NCBI RefSeq assembly: GCF_001905125.1
Contig: NZ_LWLE01000033.1
Span: 62,001 to 126,000 of the forward strand
From: Streptomyces sp. TSRI0281
GTDB lineage: Bacteria; Actinomycetota; Actinomycetes; Streptomycetales; Streptomycetaceae
DNA: 64,000 nt
Reading direction: 5' to 3'
Made by a program: the position numbers and the translations under genes. Shown in pieces: positions 52,347-60,959 of this stretch. The notes under the pieces were generated by a model, which ran no database searches, was not told the DNA's origin, and worked only from the letters and a program-made list of their open reading frames with translations. How positions within the stretch are numbered: position 1 is the first letter of the stretch; each line of letters begins with the position of its first letter.

Positions 52347-53384
52347 TCAGCCCGCCAGCGGGTTGAGGACCAGCGGCTGGATCTTGCCGTCCAGCATGGC
52401 TCCCAGACCGAGCACGGAGCAGACGTCCGGCCGTTCGGCGATGTGCACCGGCATTCCGGTCGCGTCGCGCAGCATCTGGTCCAGGCCGGGCAGCAGTGCG
52501 CTGCCGCCCACCATCATGATCCCCCGGTCCGCGAGGTCGGCCACCAGGTCGGGCGGGCAGTCGCGGAGCACCTTGCCCAGGCCGTCGAGCACCGCGGTGA
52601 GCGGGGTGTGGATGGCCTGCCGCACGGCGGCGGTGTCCACCTGCACGGAGCGGGCCAGGCCGGTGGCCACGTCACGGCCGTGGATCTCGGTCAGGGCGGG
52701 GCCCCCGGGGGTGAGGCCGTTCCCGCTGAGCGCAAGCTGCAAGGGGCGCACGGACTGGCTCGGCAGCATCAACTCGTGGTGCTGGCGCAGATGCTGGATC
52801 ACCGCGTGGTCGATGGCGTCGCCGCCGATCGGGATCCGGACGGCGGTCACGATCGAGCCGAGCGAGAGCACCGCGATCTGCGTGGTGGCGGCCCCGCACA
52901 CCATGATCATGGTGGCGGTCGGCTGCTCGACCGGCAGTCCGCAGCCGACGGCCGCCGCGATCAGGGTGTCGACCAGTTCCACCCGCCGGGCGCCGAGCCC
53001 GACCAGGGTCTCCACGGCGGCGCGCTGGGCCAGCGGATCGCTGTCGTGCGGGGTGCAGGCGGCGGCGCGCAGCCGGGGCTTGCGGCGCAGCTGGCGGCGG
53101 AGCTTCTCGCCGAGCAGATGGCGCAGCATGCGCTGGGCCATCTCGATGTCGACGACGGTGCCGCCGGAGACGGGGCGGACCACCCGGATGTACGCGGGTG
53201 TGCGGCCGGTCATCTGCTCGGCGAGCGCGCCGACGGCGATGAGCGATCCGGTTCGGGTGTTGACTGCGGCGACGCTCGGCTCGTCGACGACGAGGCCGAG
53301 CCCTTTGACGTACACACGGGTCCTCGCGGCCCCGAGATCGACGGCGACATGGCAACGGCGCAACTGCTCAAGGCTGACGGTCAC
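52347..53384 (-). CDS. mbl: MreB-like actin-fold protein (Mbl type)
   Basis: 345 aa of the MreB/Mbl family, which in Streptomyces supports spore-wall assembly. VAVDLGAARTRVYVKG is the phosphate 1 loop and GIMMVGGSALLPGLDQML the adenosine motif. The phosphate 2 loop, usually D-I-G-G-G-T-T-E, reads VCGAATTQ, so key acidic residues are lost and ATP hydrolysis is doubtful. GTG 53384 has GGGAG 8 nt upstream. From memory S. coelicolor SCO2451 is the Mbl of this kind. An Arg-rich insert (RRQLRRKPRLRAAAC) follows residue 95. Confidence 0.85.
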   Translation of the reverse strand: MTVSLEQLRRCHVAVDLGAARTRVYVKGLGLVVDEPSVAAVNTRTGSLIAVGALAEQMTGRTPAYIRVVRPVSGGTVVDIEMAQRMLRHLLGEKLRRQLRRKPRLRAAACTPHDSDPLAQRAAVETLVGLGARRVELVDTLIAAAVGCGLPVEQPTATMIMVCGAATTQIAVLSLGSIVTAVRIPIGGDAIDHAVIQHLRQHHELMLPSQSVRPLQLALSGNGLTPGGPALTEIHGRDVATGLARSVQVDTAAVRQAIHTPLTAVLDGLGKVLRDCPPDLVADLADRGIMMVGGSALLPGLDQMLRDATGMPVHIAERPDVCSVLGLGAMLDGKIQPLVLNPLAG

Positions 53385-53572
53385 GGCAGGTTCTCCCGAG
53401 AGCGTTGATGTGGGGCACCGGCGGCAGCCGGTTCTCTTCGCATCGTGACGCGCCGGGAGCCCCGGCGCGCGCTGGGATGAGCCGTAAGAGGGAACGGAGC
53501 TGACGGATCGCCAAGTGAGCGCCGTGTGCGCGCCGGGCGGGCGGCGGGCCGGAGCGGCGGGCCGGTGCCTGG

Positions 53573-54157
53573 TCAGCCGGGCCGGCCGGGGAGCACCCGC
53601 TGGAACAGCCCCCAGGTGAACTCGGCGACGAAGGGCCGTCCGCTCTCCGGGTCGGTGATCGCGAGCGCCCATCGGGTCGGCGCGCTGCCCTCCATCGGCC
53701 GGGCCGGGGCGAACGCCCGCGCGACCTCGTCCACGGTGCACGACCACGGGAGCAGGTCCGCGGCGGTACGCAGTTCGGGGCCTGCCGTCGCCGGGGCGCG
53801 CACCAGCCACTCGTTCCATACGGCTCCGCCCGGCGCGGCCATCACCTCGAACCGCAGACCGGGCCAGAGCGGCACCGGCCACAGCAGCGCCTCGCACTCC
53901 AGGTCGCCGACCTTCCGGGGCAGGGTCAGCTCGGGCTCGCCGAGCACGGAGCGGTAGCGGCGCAGGGCCCCCTTGGACGCGCCGCCCCGGGGAGCGCGCA
54001 CCATGGCCTGCCAGTGGCGGTTCGCCTCGCGCATATCGGCGAGCGAGGCGCTCAGTTCCTGTCGGGCCTCCTCGACCAGATCGGGCTGGTGGTCGGCCAT
54101 CCGGCGCAGCAGGACGAGCTGGAACTGGAGGGGCCCGAACGGGGCGGGAGCGGTCAT
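53573..54157 (-). CDS. Conserved hypothetical protein
   Basis: 194 aa, no family recognised. The N-terminus is helical (FQLVLLRRMADHQPDLVEEARQELSASLADMREANRHWQAMVRAPRG). The second half has WPVPLWPGLRFEVMAAPGGAVWNEWLVRAP and a C-terminal FVAEFTWGLFQRVLPG. No signal peptide or membrane segment. The start is ATG 54157; the frame continues upstream without similarity. Confidence 0.65.
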   Translation of the reverse strand: MTAPAPFGPLQFQLVLLRRMADHQPDLVEEARQELSASLADMREANRHWQAMVRAPRGGASKGALRRYRSVLGEPELTLPRKVGDLECEALLWPVPLWPGLRFEVMAAPGGAVWNEWLVRAPATAGPELRTAADLLPWSCTVDEVARAFAPARPMEGSAPTRWALAITDPESGRPFVAEFTWGLFQRVLPGRPG

Positions 54158-54315
54158 GCCGCCCATCCTCCCGTGTGCCGGACGTGCCGGACCGGCACGC
54201 GGGGGAAACTGGGCGGAGGGCCGTGCGCTCCGGGCCCGTACCGCCATGCGATAACCCCGGAGGGCCGTGCGCTCCGGGCCGTACTGCCATGCGATGGCCG
54301 GATCGCGGGATCGCC

Positions 54316-54744
54316 CTACAGGTCCTCGCCCAGCATCCGGCGCAGGAGGTCCCGCAGTACCGTGCGCTCCGCGTCGGAGAGGCCGGCCAGCGGCTCCCGG
54401 GCGAAGTGCAGAGAATCGCGCAGCTCCCGGGCCGTGCGGGCGCCCTTCTCCGTCGGAGCCGCCAGCTTCACCCGGCGGTCGGCCGGGTCGGGCCTGCGCT
54501 CCACCAGCTCCCGGGACTCCAGCCGGTCGACGATCCCCGTCACGTTCGACGGCTCGCACTTCAGTTTCTGGGCGATCTTCCGCATGGGCATCGGCTCCAG
54601 GGAGAGCAGCCCGAGCACCCGCGCCTGCGCCCCGGTGAGCGAGTGCGTTGCCGCGGCGCGGTCGTACTCCTCGTAGTAGCGCGCCACGACGGTGCCGATG
54701 AGCTCGACGACCTCAAGGGTCAGGGGGTCTGTACGGGTGGCCAT
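54316..54744 (-). CDS. MarR-family regulator
   Basis: 142 aa. The winged helix reads LTGAQARVLGLLSLEPMPMRKIAQKLKCEPSNVTGIVDRLESRELVERRPDPADRRVKLAAPTEKG, with the conserved DxRxx wing. The sensor Cys of OhrR is missing from the N-terminus, so it is not an OhrR despite ohr nearby. It is divergent from the MDR oxidoreductase, which it probably controls. ATG 54744 preferred; ATG 54762 possible. Confidence 0.9.
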   Translation of the reverse strand: MATRTDPLTLEVVELIGTVVARYYEEYDRAAATHSLTGAQARVLGLLSLEPMPMRKIAQKLKCEPSNVTGIVDRLESRELVERRPDPADRRVKLAAPTEKGARTARELRDSLHFAREPLAGLSDAERTVLRDLLRRMLGEDL

Positions 54745-54766
54745 GATGCCCAGCGTACCCATTTAC

Positions 54767-54786
54767 TTGACAATATGAAATATTCA
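54767..54786. promoter_or_regulatory. AT-rich operator/promoter between MarR gene and MDR gene
   Basis: TTGACA (54767-54772) overlaps AATAT-GAA-ATATT (54772-54784), a short symmetric AT-rich element unusual for this genome. It is well placed as a MarR binding site over the divergent promoters. Confidence 0.5.
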
Positions 54787-54882
54787 GGAGCATGGTTGTT
54801 TCACGTCATGAAGCTTTTTTGCCCGGCGGGAGCCCCCCGTTTGTGAGGCACTTCCGTACGACATAGAGGAGACCCCGAGCCC

Positions 54883-55902
54883 ATGTCTGCAGCCCTTCCC
54901 ACGTCCAGCCGTGAATGGCACCTCGTCGCGCGCCCGCACGGCTGGCCCAAGGCCGAGGACTTCGCGCTGCGTGAGGTCTCGGTCGTCGCCCCGGCCGAGG
55001 GCCGCGTCCTCGTCCGCAACAAGTACTTCTCGGTCGACCCGTACATGCGCGGCCGGATGAACGACGTGAAGTCGTACACCCCGCCCTTCAAGCTCGACCA
55101 CCCCATGGACGGCGGCGCGGTCGGCGAGGTCATCGCCTCGAACGCCGACGGCATCGCCGTCGGCGACCACGTCCTGCACGGCCTCGGCTGGCGCGAGTAC
55201 GCCGACGTGCCCGCCCAGCACGCCGTGAAGGTCGACCCGGACCTGGCCCCGCTCTCCGCCTACCTCGGCGTGCTCGGCATGACCGGTATGACCGCCTACG
55301 CGGGCCTGTTCGAGGTCGCCTCCTTCAAGGAGGGCGACACCGTCTTCGTCTCCGGCGCCGCAGGTGCGGTGGGCAGCCAGGTCGGCCAGCTGGCGCGGCT
55401 CAAGGGCGCCTCGCGCGTCATCGGCTCGGCGGGCTCCGACGAGAAGGTCAGGCTCCTCGTCGAGGAGTACGGCTTCGACGCCGCGTTCAACTACAAGAGC
55501 GGCCCGGTCCGGGACCAGCTCCAGGCCGCCGCCCCCGACGGCATCGACGTCTACTTCGACAACGTCGGCGGCGAGCACCTGGAAGCCGCGCTCGCCTCGT
55601 TCAATGTGCACGGCCGCGCCACCATCTGCGGAATGATCGCCCAGTACAACGAGACCGAGCCGGTCCCCGGCCCGCGCAACATGGCGCTGATCATCGGCAA
55701 GCGGCTGCGTCTCCAGGGCATGCTCGTCAACGATCACGCCGCGCTCCAGCCCCAGTTCGTCAAGGAGGTCGCCGGCTGGCTGGCCTCGGGCGAGCTGAAG
55801 TACGACGAGACCGTCGTCGAGGGCATCGAGCACGGCTTCGACGCCTTCCTCGGCCTGCTGCGCGGCGAGAACACCGGCAAGATGATCGTTTCCCTCGCCT
55901 GA
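54883..55902 (+). CDS. NADP-dependent MDR-family oxidoreductase (alkenal/quinone reductase type)
   Basis: 339 aa zinc-free medium-chain reductase like leukotriene B4 12-hydroxydehydrogenase and CurA. FSVDPYMRGRMNDVKSYTPPFKLDHPMDGGAVGEV is typical of the N-terminal domain, and VFVSGAAGAVGSQVGQLARLKGA is the NADP site. IDVYFDNVGGEHLEAAL and ICGMIAQYNETEPVPGPRNM follow. It reduces activated double bonds with NADPH. GAGGAGA precedes ATG 54883. It is divergent from the MarR gene. Confidence 0.93.
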   Translation: MSAALPTSSREWHLVARPHGWPKAEDFALREVSVVAPAEGRVLVRNKYFSVDPYMRGRMNDVKSYTPPFKLDHPMDGGAVGEVIASNADGIAVGDHVLHGLGWREYADVPAQHAVKVDPDLAPLSAYLGVLGMTGMTAYAGLFEVASFKEGDTVFVSGAAGAVGSQVGQLARLKGASRVIGSAGSDEKVRLLVEEYGFDAAFNYKSGPVRDQLQAAAPDGIDVYFDNVGGEHLEAALASFNVHGRATICGMIAQYNETEPVPGPRNMALIIGKRLRLQGMLVNDHAALQPQFVKEVAGWLASGELKYDETVVEGIEHGFDAFLGLLRGENTGKMIVSLA

Positions 55903-55999
55903 CCGCCACCCGGCCCGCTCGGCACACCCGTTAGTCTCATCCCAGGCCGTCGCGATCGTGGGCGCGAGTCGCGGCGCATCAGCAGGAGGAATCCTCAGC

Positions 56000-56428
56000 A
56001 TGACCATCCAGAACATCGCCGTCGTCTACACCGCCGTCGCCACCGCGGAGAACGGCCGGGACGGCCGCGTCTCCTCCGACGACGGCAACCTCGACGTCAT
56101 AGTCAACCCTCCGAAGGCCATGGGCGGCAGCGGCAGCGGCACCAACCCGGAGCAGCTCTTCGCGGCCGGATACAGCGCCTGCTTCCAGGGCGCACTGGGC
56201 GTCGTCGCCCGCCAGGAGAAGGCCGACATCTCCGGCTCGACCGTGACCGCGTCGGTCGGCATCGGCAAGAACGAGGCCGGTGGCTTCGGCCTGGAGGTCG
56301 CGATCAGCGCCTCCATCCCGAACGTCGACAAGGCCACCGCCCAGTCGCTCATCGAGAAGGCCCACCAGGTCTGCCCGTACTCGAACGCGACCCGCGGCAA
56401 CATCAAGGTCGAGCTGTCGGTCGCCTGA
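56000..56428 (+). CDS. ohr: Organic hydroperoxide resistance protein (Ohr/OsmC family)
   Basis: 142 aa thiol peroxidase. GGSGSGTNPEQLFAAGYSACFQGALG contains the peroxidatic Cys (about residue 60) and AHQVCPYSNATRGNIKV the resolving Cys (about 124). It reduces organic peroxides using lipoyl or dithiol donors. AGGAGG precedes ATG 56000. A strong terminator follows. Regulator not obvious here. Confidence 0.95.
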   Translation: MTIQNIAVVYTAVATAENGRDGRVSSDDGNLDVIVNPPKAMGGSGSGTNPEQLFAAGYSACFQGALGVVARQEKADISGSTVTASVGIGKNEAGGFGLEVAISASIPNVDKATAQSLIEKAHQVCPYSNATRGNIKVELSVA

Positions 56429-56457
56429 CCCGACCTGACCTGACCCGATCGCTCGCG

Positions 56458-56495
56458 CGAGGGCCGCATCCCCGTCACCGGGGGTGCGGCCCTCG
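56458..56495 (+). terminator. Terminator after ohr
   Basis: A 16-bp stem (CGAGGGCCGCATCCCC with its complement, one G-T pair) with a 6-nt loop lies 30 nt past the ohr stop and 31 nt before the next gene. Confidence 0.85.
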
Positions 56496-56526
56496 CCCGT
56501 GGCCGGGCGCAAGTACCCTGACGCCC

Positions 56527-57363
56527 ATGAGTGATCTCGGGGCGGGCTTCGGCTACTTGATGAAGGGGCAGCGCTGGGCTGTCCGGCACGGACGATGGTT
56601 CGGGTTCGGGCTGCTGCCCGGACTCGTCACCCTGATCGTGTACGCGGGCGCGCTGATCGGACTCGGTTACGGAGCCGACGACTTCGTCGCCTGGGCCACC
56701 CCGTTCGCCGACGACTGGTCCTCACCCTGGCTGGGCCTGCTGCGCAACACCCTCGTCGTCCTCGTCTTCGTCTTCGGCCTGTTCCTGGCGGTCATCACCT
56801 TCACCGCCGTGACCCTGCTGGTCGGCCAGCCGTTCTACGAGTCGCTCTCCGAGGAGGTCGACCGCAGCGAGGGCGGCGAGGTGCCCGAGTCGGGTCTGCC
56901 GCTCTGGCGCGAACTGTGGATCTCCGCCCGCGACTCCCTCCGCGTCCTGCTGCGCGTCGCCCTGTACGGAATCATCCTCTTCGCCCTCGGATTCATCCCG
57001 GTCCTCGGACAGACCGTCGTCCCCGCCATCGGCTTCTGCGTCTCCGGCTACTTCCTGTCCGAGGAACTCACCGCTGTGGCACTCCAGCGCCGTGGCATGG
57101 TGCTGAAGGACCGGCTGACCCTGCTGCGCGGACGCCGGATGCTGGTGCTCGGCTTCGGCGTTCCGCTGACGCTCGCGTTCCTGGTCCCGTTCGTCGCCGT
57201 GTTCCTGATGCCGGGCGCCGTCGCCGGAGCCACCCTGATGGTCCGTGACCTGGTCGTGCCCGAAGGCGCCGTTGGGGCCGCCGGGAGCGCCGGGAGCTGT
57301 GCGGCGAACGCTGCCCCGGCGACGGCCCCGGCGCCCCACCCGTACCCGGTCGACGGCGCCTGA
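56527..57363 (+). CDS. EI24-domain (CysZ-like) membrane protein
   Basis: 278 aa. Hydrophobic segments are near residues 24-48, 70-100, 140-180 and 205-240. GYLMKGQRWAVRHGRWFGFGLLPGLVTLIVY, LVGQPFYESLSEEVDR and GFIPVLGQTVVPAIGFCVSGYFLSEELTAVALQRRGM are EI24/CysZ marks. The Ala/Pro-rich last 35 residues are non-conserved. CysZ imports sulfate, but whether actinomycete EI24 proteins do is uncertain. Confidence 0.88.
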   Translation: MSDLGAGFGYLMKGQRWAVRHGRWFGFGLLPGLVTLIVYAGALIGLGYGADDFVAWATPFADDWSSPWLGLLRNTLVVLVFVFGLFLAVITFTAVTLLVGQPFYESLSEEVDRSEGGEVPESGLPLWRELWISARDSLRVLLRVALYGIILFALGFIPVLGQTVVPAIGFCVSGYFLSEELTAVALQRRGMVLKDRLTLLRGRRMLVLGFGVPLTLAFLVPFVAVFLMPGAVAGATLMVRDLVVPEGAVGAAGSAGSCAANAAPATAPAPHPYPVDGA

Positions 57364-57402
57364 GCGCGGCTCGCGCCCCGGGGGCCGGGGGCCGGGAGCC
57401 GG

Positions 57403-59370
57403 TCAGGCGCTGTGGACCTCCAGCGCCGTGCGGACCGCCGACTCCAGCGCCCCCTCGATCCAGGCGGGCTTGATCGAGGTGTGGCAGCCCGCGAAGTGCA
57501 ACGGACCCTCGGGCGTGCGGACATCGGGGAACAGCTCGGTGTGCTGGCCGGGCAGGAGGACGGACGCCTCGCCGTACGCGTACGGGTCACGCATCCATGA
57601 CTGGGTGCGGCCGACGCCCGTGTAGAAGACCTCGATGCGCTGCCCGTAGACCTCCTGCATCCCGGCCAGGGCGCGCGGGTAGCGCTCGTCGTCCTCCAGC
57701 GAGTCCCACTTCAGGGCGTCGTCGGCCCAGCTGTAGGAGGCGAGGACGACGCCGCCGGGGCTGCCGCCGACCGGGTAGGAGGGCTGGAACATGAAGCGGT
57801 TGGGGTTGTCCGTCACCGAGCCGCCGCCGAAGACATGGGCCGCCTCGGGCTGGTTGCGGGCGGTGGCCCGGCAGGCGGCGTAGTGCGCCCGCTGGCCGTC
57901 CGGGACATGGCCGGGCGGTACGGCGGGGTGGGCACCGAGCAGCGAACCGTCGGCGGGCGCCCGGCCGAGCCGGTAGGCGTCGTACAGTCCCGGGCGGACC
58001 CGGTCGAGCTGCTCCTTCCAGTCCTTCTCCTCGAACTCCCACCAGCGCAGGTTGAATTCGAGGAGGACCTTGGTCGCCGCGTCGTAATGGATCTCGGTGA
58101 CCGCGCGGCGCTTGCCGTACGACATCGCGGGCTGGACCGGGATGTGGCGCAGCCCGGAGAACGGCACGGTGACGATCGCCCGGTCACCGGTGAACGTCTC
58201 ACGCTCGACCGCCCCGCCGCGCCCTTCTGAGACCGTCTCGACACTGACCCCGTCCGCCCCGTGGCTGATCCGGGTGACCCGGCGGTCCAGCCGCACCAGG
58301 TCCTTGACCCGTCCGTACATGGCGTCGACCAGGGTGGCGCTGCCGGCGGGCAGTTCGAAGAACGCGGTGCCCGGGCTGATCAGCGAGGCCCCGATGAAGC
58401 TGTGCACAAAGGCGAGATGGAGTCGCGAGGTCATGTTCTCGACCGTGCCGATGAGGTCGACCGTGCGCACGTCGAGCTTGGCGGCCTCGGTCAGGAAGCG
58501 GTACATCGACCAGTGCCCGTACTCCTGGATCACCTCCGCCCAGCCCTTGACGAGGTCGGCCCCCTCCTTGCCGTCGATCTTCTTCCGTACGGGGGCGAAG
58601 GCGTCCCGCACGATCTGGGACGCGGGCGTGTTCTCGTACTTCGCGGGCACACCGAAGGAGCGGTTGACCGCCCGGGGCTTCTTCGCGTAGTCGGCGCGCC
58701 GGACCCGGACGCCGTTGACATGGATCCAGGTGCGGTTGGCCGCCCGGCCGCCGCCGTCCACATCGACGAGGTGGAAGCGGCGGCGCTTCAGGTCGAAACT
58801 GTCGATCAGCCCGGTGACCAGCGGGTGGCTGTCCGGGATACGCATCGCCCCGGCCTCGGCGTACTGCTTCGGGTCCGCGAAGGGCGCCGCGGACTTCTCG
58901 TGGCCGCCGGACCGGAAGGTCTTGATCCGGCCGCCGACCCGGTTGCCGTTGGCCTCGATGACGGTGACGGTGTGCCCGGCGGAGCGCAGCAGATGGGCCG
59001 CGGTCAGCCCGGCCGGTCCGGCACCGATGATCAGGACCTTCTTGGGGGTGCCGCCGGACCGGGGCAGGCCCGCGCCCAGCAGCACCTCCCGGTAGCGGGG
59101 CACCAGCGGCTTGTCGTTCTCGTCCCGCACCAGGATGGCGCGGGCCACGGTGAGGCAGGTGTTCCAGTCGGACCCGGACACCGCGGCGGTGACGGTACCG
59201 GCCGGGGCCGCACCGGCGGGCGAGGCGCCTGCGGCGGTCGCGGCCAGAGCGGCGGCACCGGCGGCCGCTCCGGCGACCACCTGACGCCGAGAGGGCTGCT
59301 CCGGCGAGGAGTTGGCGGAAGAAGAGTCGGAAGTGGAGTAATCCATCGAGGAGTTAGGCATAACGATCAC
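57403..59370 (-). CDS. Secreted flavin L-amino-acid oxidase (L-glutamate-oxidase-like)
   Basis: 655 aa. A Tat signal (SRRQVVAGAAAGAAALAATA, ending near AGAAP) targets it outside. FAD is bound by VLIIGAGPAGLTAAHLLRSAG and NRVGGRIKTF. The layout (FADPKQYAEAGAMRIPDSHPL, TVENMTSRLHLAFVHSF, TKVLLEFNLRWWEFEEKDWKEQL, and VTDNPNRFMFQPSYP) follows Streptomyces L-glutamate oxidase as I recall it. It would oxidise an amino acid to keto acid, ammonia and peroxide. The loop after HSF (GASLISPGTAFFEL) differs from remembered glutamate oxidase, so another amino acid is possible. Confidence 0.88.
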   Translation of the reverse strand: MIVMPNSSMDYSTSDSSSANSSPEQPSRRQVVAGAAAGAAALAATAAGASPAGAAPAGTVTAAVSGSDWNTCLTVARAILVRDENDKPLVPRYREVLLGAGLPRSGGTPKKVLIIGAGPAGLTAAHLLRSAGHTVTVIEANGNRVGGRIKTFRSGGHEKSAAPFADPKQYAEAGAMRIPDSHPLVTGLIDSFDLKRRRFHLVDVDGGGRAANRTWIHVNGVRVRRADYAKKPRAVNRSFGVPAKYENTPASQIVRDAFAPVRKKIDGKEGADLVKGWAEVIQEYGHWSMYRFLTEAAKLDVRTVDLIGTVENMTSRLHLAFVHSFIGASLISPGTAFFELPAGSATLVDAMYGRVKDLVRLDRRVTRISHGADGVSVETVSEGRGGAVERETFTGDRAIVTVPFSGLRHIPVQPAMSYGKRRAVTEIHYDAATKVLLEFNLRWWEFEEKDWKEQLDRVRPGLYDAYRLGRAPADGSLLGAHPAVPPGHVPDGQRAHYAACRATARNQPEAAHVFGGGSVTDNPNRFMFQPSYPVGGSPGGVVLASYSWADDALKWDSLEDDERYPRALAGMQEVYGQRIEVFYTGVGRTQSWMRDPYAYGEASVLLPGQHTELFPDVRTPEGPLHFAGCHTSIKPAWIEGALESAVRTALEVHSA

Positions 59371-59464
59371 CCTGAGGCCCGCGCGGGGCGGCGATGGACA
59401 AAATACGCCTCAGCCGCCGTAAATCACCCGCAGGGGACCGTTGTCGATCTTTCTTGCTATGGCG

Positions 59465-59892
59465 TCATTCCTGGTCAACCCGCGTGTCGGGGGTCGGTGA
59501 AGGGTCCTGTCGCAGCAGCCGCAGGAAATCCTGGAAGGCACCCGGCATGTCCACCGACTCCGGGTCCAGCAGCCACTGGTACGGCAAGCCGTCCAGTACC
59601 GCCACCAACAGCACCGCCGCCTGCTCCGGGCTCTGTCCGCCCGGCAGCCGGTCGCCGCACTCGGTCCGGAGCATCGCCGCCATCCGGGGCCGGACCTGTG
59701 TGCAGCGCCGGGTGAAGAACTCCCGCGCCGGGTGGTCCTCCGTGACGCTCTCGCCGAGCGGCGCCGAGAAGGTCTGGACGATGCCGGGGCGCATCGCGTT
59801 GTCCTCCACCAGCGAGCCCAGCAGCTCCGGCCGCCAGGAGCCGTCGCCCGGTGCGCCGCCGGTGTCCCAGCCCGGAGGCGCCCCGGGAGGCC
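59465..59892 (-). pseudogene. TetR-family regulator remnant without DNA-binding domain
   Basis: The open frame reads GSLVEDNAMRPGIVQTFSAP, then VTEDHPAREFFTRRCTQVRPRMAAML and LLVAVLDGLPYQWLLDPESVDM: the C-terminal ligand/dimer part of a TetR protein. An in-frame TGA at 59893-59895 closes it upstream, and no helix-turn-helix exists in any nearby frame. It is encoded just upstream of the oxidase gene on the same strand and is probably its lost regulator. Confidence 0.65.
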
Positions 59893-59946
59893 GTCAGCCG
59901 CAGCGGGAATCCGTACACCCTCGGCGCACCGGCCTCCCGTGCGCCG

Positions 59947-60948
59947 TCAACGTACCGAGAACCCGTACACGGTGCTCGACAGGAACTCCTCGCCCGGCCG
60001 GAGCACCGTGCTCGGGAACTCCGGCCGGTTCGGGGAGTCCGGGAAGTGCTGGGTCTCCAGCGCGATCCCGGCGCACGGTCCGTACGGCGACCCGTCGAAG
60101 TGGTCGGCGGTGTACAGCTGAAGCCCCGGCTCCGTCGTGCGCACCGTCAGCACCCGCCCCGACCAGGCGTCGTACAGCTCCGCGGCGACGGCGTCCCCGG
60201 CGGGAGCGTCCAGCACGAAGTTGTGGTCGTACCCCGCGCCCACCACCCTCGTCCCGCGGAAGTCGCACCGGGTCCCCGCCACCGGCACCGACCCACCCGT
60301 CGGCAGCGACTCGCCGTCCACCGGGGTGATCCGCCCGGCCGCGATCCACAACTGCTGCCCGAGCGCGCTGCCGCTGTCGGCGCCCGCCAGGTTCCAGTAC
60401 GTGTGGTTCGTCGGATTCAGCACCGTCGGCGCGTCCGTCGTCGCCCGGTACCCGATCCGCAGCGCCCCGCCCGCGTCCAGGCTGTACGTCACCGAGAACG
60501 CGAGCCGCCCGGGAAAGCCCTCCTCGCCGTCCTGCGCGACCAGCGAGAGACGGACCCCGTCCGGGACCTCCCGCGCCTGCCACACCCGCTTGTCGAAGCC
60601 GCGCGTCCCGCCGTGCACATGGTTGCGGCCCTCGTTGCGCGTCACCCGGTGCCCGGTGCCGTCCAGGACGAACCCGGCGCCCGCGATCCGGTTCGCGTAC
60701 CGCCCGACCACCGCCCCGAAATACGGACCCGGGTACTTCTCGTAGCCCGCGACGTCCGGCAGCCCCAGCGCCACCCCGGTCCGCGTGCCGTCCCGTGCCG
60801 GTACCTCGACCGACTGCACGATCGCACCGTAGGTCAGCACCCGCACCAGCGTCCCGTCCCGCTCCAGGGTCCAGCGCTGGACACCGGTGCCGTCCGCGAG
60901 AGTGCCGAAATCTTCCGTACGTATGGCCGTGGGCCCGCCCGTCGTCAT
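59947..60948 (-). CDS. galM: Aldose 1-epimerase (galactose mutarotase)
   Basis: 333 aa beta-sandwich enzyme that interconverts sugar anomers. FGAVVGRYANRIAGAGFVLDG, RNHVHGGTRGFDKRVW (His), VLNPTNHTYWNLAG (second His), GAGYDHNFVLD and IALETQHFPDSPNRPEFPS with the catalytic Glu are all present. ATG 60948 is 11 nt after the SGNH gene stop, so the two are in one operon. Confidence 0.95.
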   Translation of the reverse strand: MTTGGPTAIRTEDFGTLADGTGVQRWTLERDGTLVRVLTYGAIVQSVEVPARDGTRTGVALGLPDVAGYEKYPGPYFGAVVGRYANRIAGAGFVLDGTGHRVTRNEGRNHVHGGTRGFDKRVWQAREVPDGVRLSLVAQDGEEGFPGRLAFSVTYSLDAGGALRIGYRATTDAPTVLNPTNHTYWNLAGADSGSALGQQLWIAAGRITPVDGESLPTGGSVPVAGTRCDFRGTRVVGAGYDHNFVLDAPAGDAVAAELYDAWSGRVLTVRTTEPGLQLYTADHFDGSPYGPCAGIALETQHFPDSPNRPEFPSTVLRPGEEFLSSTVYGFSVR

Positions 60949-60959
60949 GATTGCGGACC

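Noticed and set aside
52385..53360. Long rightward frames opposite the kinase and MreB-like genes (50535-53448)
   Set aside because: They are antisense shadows of two convincing leftward genes, rich in Arg/Gly/His without domain character.
54316..54762. MarR gene as OhrR, regulator of ohr
   Set aside because: The N-terminal sensor Cys is absent and the gene is divergent from the MDR reductase rather than adjacent to ohr.
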